A stretch of 8,042 bases of DNA. Origin: Helicobacteraceae bacterium (GTDB taxonomy: Bacteria > Campylobacterota > Campylobacteria > Campylobacterales > Sulfurimonadaceae). Shown piece by piece: positions 5,924-8,042 of the stretch (the first letter of the stretch is position 1; the number at the start of each line of letters is the position of its first letter). Below the pieces are notes generated by a model. The model worked only from the letters and a program-made list of their open reading frames with translations. It did not search any database and was not told where the DNA came from. The stretch spans positions 1-8,042 of the forward strand of contig JALUJE010000232.1 in the NCBI GenBank assembly GCA_027057185.1. Reading direction: 5' to 3'. A program made the position numbers and the translations under genes.

Positions 5924-7312
5924 ATGGCATTTATGGAACGACTGCAAAGTACGTTGATTTTAAATACGTCACTCTATCATCCGCAAGAAGTGCACCTAAT
6001 AGAACATCCTGAACATGAATTTTATGATGCCATAAGGCACTCTCGCCATGAAGAGCTTGAACAGATGATTCTAGAAGGGTTTCATGTTGATTTCCGTGCA
6101 TCAGTACATACTCCACCACTTATTTATGCCATTATGCTCAAAGAGTACCGAGCTATCGAACTGCTACTGAGCTATGGGGCATCACCCAACATCCGTAACG
6201 CCCAGCATCAAACGCCACTGCATATGGCACTGTACCATCGACTTCATGAAGTCGTTCATCTCCTACTGCGCTACGGTGCACGTGTTGATAGTAAAGATCA
6301 TGATGATATTACCCCCATTCACCTTGCCGAACTTTTAGATGATGCTCACAGTATGACACTCTTACGTACAACTGTGGCAATGATGCAAGAGTGTTTTTCT
6401 CTCTTTGAGTGTGCAAGCAGAGGAGATCTTTTTGGTCTAACTATGACCAAGACGTCCCAAAAATCACTCTTTGAACACGATGACAAGGGCAATACTCTAC
6501 TGCACTATGCCGCACGCAGTCTCAATCTCAAACTGGTCTGTTATCTTCTCAATAGCGGTCTGTCAATTGATGCGAACAATAACTACGGCGATACGCCCTT
6601 ACTAGTCGCTTCACGCCAGGAAAACAGTAATTCCATGTTACAATACCTTATTGATCGTCATGCAACACTCGAACGTAAGAACAGTGCCAAAGAGACGGCA
6701 CTTATTTTGAGTATTAAATTCGGTCACGCCAAAAGTGCCGATCTGCTCATTGAAAATGGTGCCGCCATTAACACTGTTGTCAATATTAACACTCCACTTT
6801 CGCTTACCCATGATGCCATCTCCTACTACACAGAGTCTGCCGATGCCTTTCGTGCTTTAGAATCAAAACTTCTCATCAAAGGTGCCCATGTTGACGTCAT
6901 AACCAACAAGCTCGGTTGGACACCGCTGATCCAGTGTGCTACCAATGCCCATACCTCATACATGCTCGAACATCTCGAACTGCTCATTTCTCTTGGTGCC
7001 GATGTCAACCATCTCGATAACAACGGAAGAACGGCGCTGATGCTATGTATTGCCATGCACCGTAGTGAGGCAGTCAATACATTACTGAACCATTATGCCG
7101 ATATTAATATTGTCGATCACTTTGAGTGGAACGCCCTGATGTTTAGTTGTCACTATAACAACTATAGTATCGCAGAGCGTCTGTTGCAGTATGGCGCCGA
7201 TGCAACCTTTGTAGCGTCAAACGGTAATTCGGCATTAAAAATTGCTGTGAAAAAAAACAATAGACGGATGATTCAACTACTCAGTCATTACGGCGCCGTA
7301 TCACAGGAGTAG
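5924..7312 (+). CDS. Ankyrin-repeat protein (about ten to eleven repeats), cytoplasmic
   Basis: Ankyrin repeats are protein-binding scaffolds of about 33 residues. Clear repeats are near residues 63-94 (PPLIYAI...LLLSYGASPN), 96-127 (TPLHMAL...LLLRYGARVD), 189-220 (NTLLHYAA...LLNSGLSID), 223-254, 256-287, 331-365 (GWTPLIQCA...LISLGADVN), 368-398, 401-431 and 434-458, with weaker copies at 33-60 and 129-160. Two breaks are visible: a 30-residue stretch at 155-187 with poor repeat character, and a longer, irregular repeat at 288-326. There is no signal peptide, membrane segment or enzymatic domain, so it probably acts in the cytoplasm by binding a partner that cannot be named. AAAGGGG (5912-5918) is 5 bases before the ATG. 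An overlapping ATG at 5920 is out of frame and closes soon. It stands alone between a strong terminator and the CAP gene. Confidence 0.9.
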   Translation: MAFMERLQSTLILNTSLYHPQEVHLIEHPEHEFYDAIRHSRHEELEQMILEGFHVDFRASVHTPPLIYAIMLKEYRAIELLLSYGASPNIRNAQHQTPLHMALYHRLHEVVHLLLRYGARVDSKDHDDITPIHLAELLDDAHSMTLLRTTVAMMQECFSLFECASRGDLFGLTMTKTSQKSLFEHDDKGNTLLHYAARSLNLKLVCYLLNSGLSIDANNNYGDTPLLVASRQENSNSMLQYLIDRHATLERKNSAKETALILSIKFGHAKSADLLIENGAAINTVVNINTPLSLTHDAISYYTESADAFRALESKLLIKGAHVDVITNKLGWTPLIQCATNAHTSYMLEHLELLISLGADVNHLDNNGRTALMLCIAMHRSEAVNTLLNHYADINIVDHFEWNALMFSCHYNNYSIAERLLQYGADATFVASNGNSALKIAVKKNNRRMIQLLSHYGAVSQE

Positions 7313-7332
7313 TACTGGCTTACAGTTCTTTT
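7311..7332 (+). terminator. Weak terminator-like hairpin after the ankyrin gene
   Basis: ACTG (7314-7317) pairs with CAGT (7323-7326) around a five-base loop. Two further pairs lie outside a T-T mismatch, and a run of four T (7329-7332) follows. The stem is short, so it may terminate poorly. Confidence 0.25.
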
Positions 7333-7344
7333 ATACTGTTATAT

Positions 7345-7350
7345 TATAAT
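7345..7350 (+). promoter_or_regulatory. Candidate -10 box of the CAP-domain gene
   Basis: A consensus TATAAT in very AT-rich DNA, 26 bases before the ATG at 7377. TTACAG at 7320-7325 could be a -35 but the 19-base spacer is long. A start near 7357 gives a leader of about 20 bases with no clear Shine-Dalgarno. Confidence 0.5.
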
Positions 7351-7376
7351 ATCTAAAATTAAAAAAAGTATTTAAC

Positions 7377-8042
7377 ATGAACAAAAATATCGCACTCTTT
7401 ACCCTCTTTTCCCTGACATTGCATACGACACTAATAGCCACAGATACACAACCGCTTCAGAGTTGGCGTGTTTACACAAACAATATGCCAACAACGCCAA
7501 CAGCTCATCTCAGAGCATTTCGAAGCAGTAGTGCAGAGCGCCTTGAAGGGCTAAGCTATATTAATATTCTACGCACCGGTGCCAATCTCGTACCCTACAA
7601 CGCCAACAGTTTACTCGATACTGCCGCACAAAATCACATGAATTATCTGCTTGAGCAGCAGACATTCAGCCATTTTGAAACCAATAGCTCATCAACTTAT
7701 TTTACCGGTCAAAACGCAGGAGATCGCCTTAGTGCTACCGGGTATTCATGGTCATCTTACGGAGAAAACCTTTCATCGGGAAATACAGATATTGTTGAGT
7801 CCATCGATGGACTCTTTAGTGCCATTTACCACCGTTTTGGTTTTTTAGACCTACTTAATAACGAGATCGGTATTGGTTCAGCCAACAGTGTGATTTTTGG
7901 CAATATGTATGGCTACAATACTGCCAATACCGCATGGTGGCAAACCCGTTCACAAAATCCTTCTTATGTTGTATGGCCGCATGACAACTACCAAAGAGCC
8001 CTGACCTCATTTAATAACTACGAAGCACCCGATCCACTTCCC
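7377..8042 (+). CDS. Exported CAP-domain (SCP/PR1/YkwD-like) protein, 3' end outside window
   Basis: An open frame of exactly 222 codons runs to the window edge without a stop. It starts MNKNIALFTLFSLTLHTTLIA, a signal peptide with a likely cleavage site after A21, so the protein should reach the periplasm or beyond. Residues 55-180 carry the CAP signature of YkwD-like proteins: LSYINILRTGANLVPYN (the usual hxxiNxxRxxxGLxPL), AAQNHMNYLL with H87, SHFE (98-101), AGDRLSATGY (114-123), GENLSSG with E130, and a YHRF segment with H152 followed by NEIGIGSA (162-169). H87, E130 and H152 are candidate members of the CAP cavity tetrad. The function of bacterial CAP proteins is mostly unknown; roles at the cell surface or in sporulation have been proposed for some. 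ATG 7377 is the only start before an in-frame stop at 7347; the ribosome-binding site is poor. The missing C-terminus could hold further domains. Confidence 0.88.
   Translation, partial: MNKNIALFTLFSLTLHTTLIATDTQPLQSWRVYTNNMPTTPTAHLRAFRSSSAERLEGLSYINILRTGANLVPYNANSLLDTAAQNHMNYLLEQQTFSHFETNSSSTYFTGQNAGDRLSATGYSWSSYGENLSSGNTDIVESIDGLFSAIYHRFGFLDLLNNEIGIGSANSVIFGNMYGYNTANTAWWQTRSQNPSYVVWPHDNYQRALTSFNNYEAPDPLP

Noticed and set aside
7651..7848. Plus-strand frame of 65 codons near the right edge
   Set aside because: It lies in another frame inside the CAP-domain gene, whose open frame from 7377 has a signal peptide and recognisable domain motifs.

Overview
The window looks like a core chromosomal segment of a member of the Campylobacterota (formerly Epsilonproteobacteria). 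The main reason is the gene order RNase R - holA - rpsF - ssb - rpsR, which I recall from Helicobacter pylori (vacB, holA, rpsF, ssb, rpsR). Supporting signs are a short RNase R of 652 residues and promoters with a good -10 box but poor -35 boxes. Moderate base composition and the style of the accessory genes suggest a free-living sulfur-oxidising relative (Sulfurovum, Sulfurimonas or Sulfuricurvum type), but I cannot fix the genus from sequence alone.

Layout. The left edge (1-530) is on the minus strand. It carries an unrecognised 108-residue protein, followed after 5 bases by the first 66 codons of a GreA/GreB-family transcript cleavage factor that runs off the window. About 110 bases of AT-rich divergent promoter DNA separate this pair from the plus strand. 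From 641 to 4360 three genes form a tight operon with overlapping ends: a degenerate HDOD protein, RNase R (rnr) and the delta subunit of DNA polymerase III (holA). A 151-base gap then holds a weak terminator-like fold, a clear -10 box and an untranslated leader with structured elements. Next comes the rpsF - ssb - rpsR operon (4512-5840), closed by a strong intrinsic terminator. Downstream are two apparently single genes: a 462-residue ankyrin-repeat protein (5924-7312) and, from 7377 to the window end, an exported CAP (SCP/YkwD-like) domain protein whose 3' end is outside the window.

How they work together. Most genes belong to information processing: transcription rescue (Gre factor), RNA decay (RNase R), replication (HolA clamp-loader subunit, SSB) and translation (S6, S18). 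S6 and S18 bind each other on the 30S platform, and the rpsF leader has a CCG-containing element that may be the S6:S18 autoregulatory site. The HDOD, ankyrin and CAP genes are accessory, with roles that cannot be assigned from sequence.

Two real genes, greB-like at 1-198 and the CAP gene at 7377-8042, are open at a window edge and so are easy to miss. I see no mobile element, CRISPR array, tRNA or rRNA. I do not see a convincing new multi-gene system. The least explained items are the small protein next to greB, the HDOD-RNase R coupling, and the low-complexity tails of S6 and SSB.
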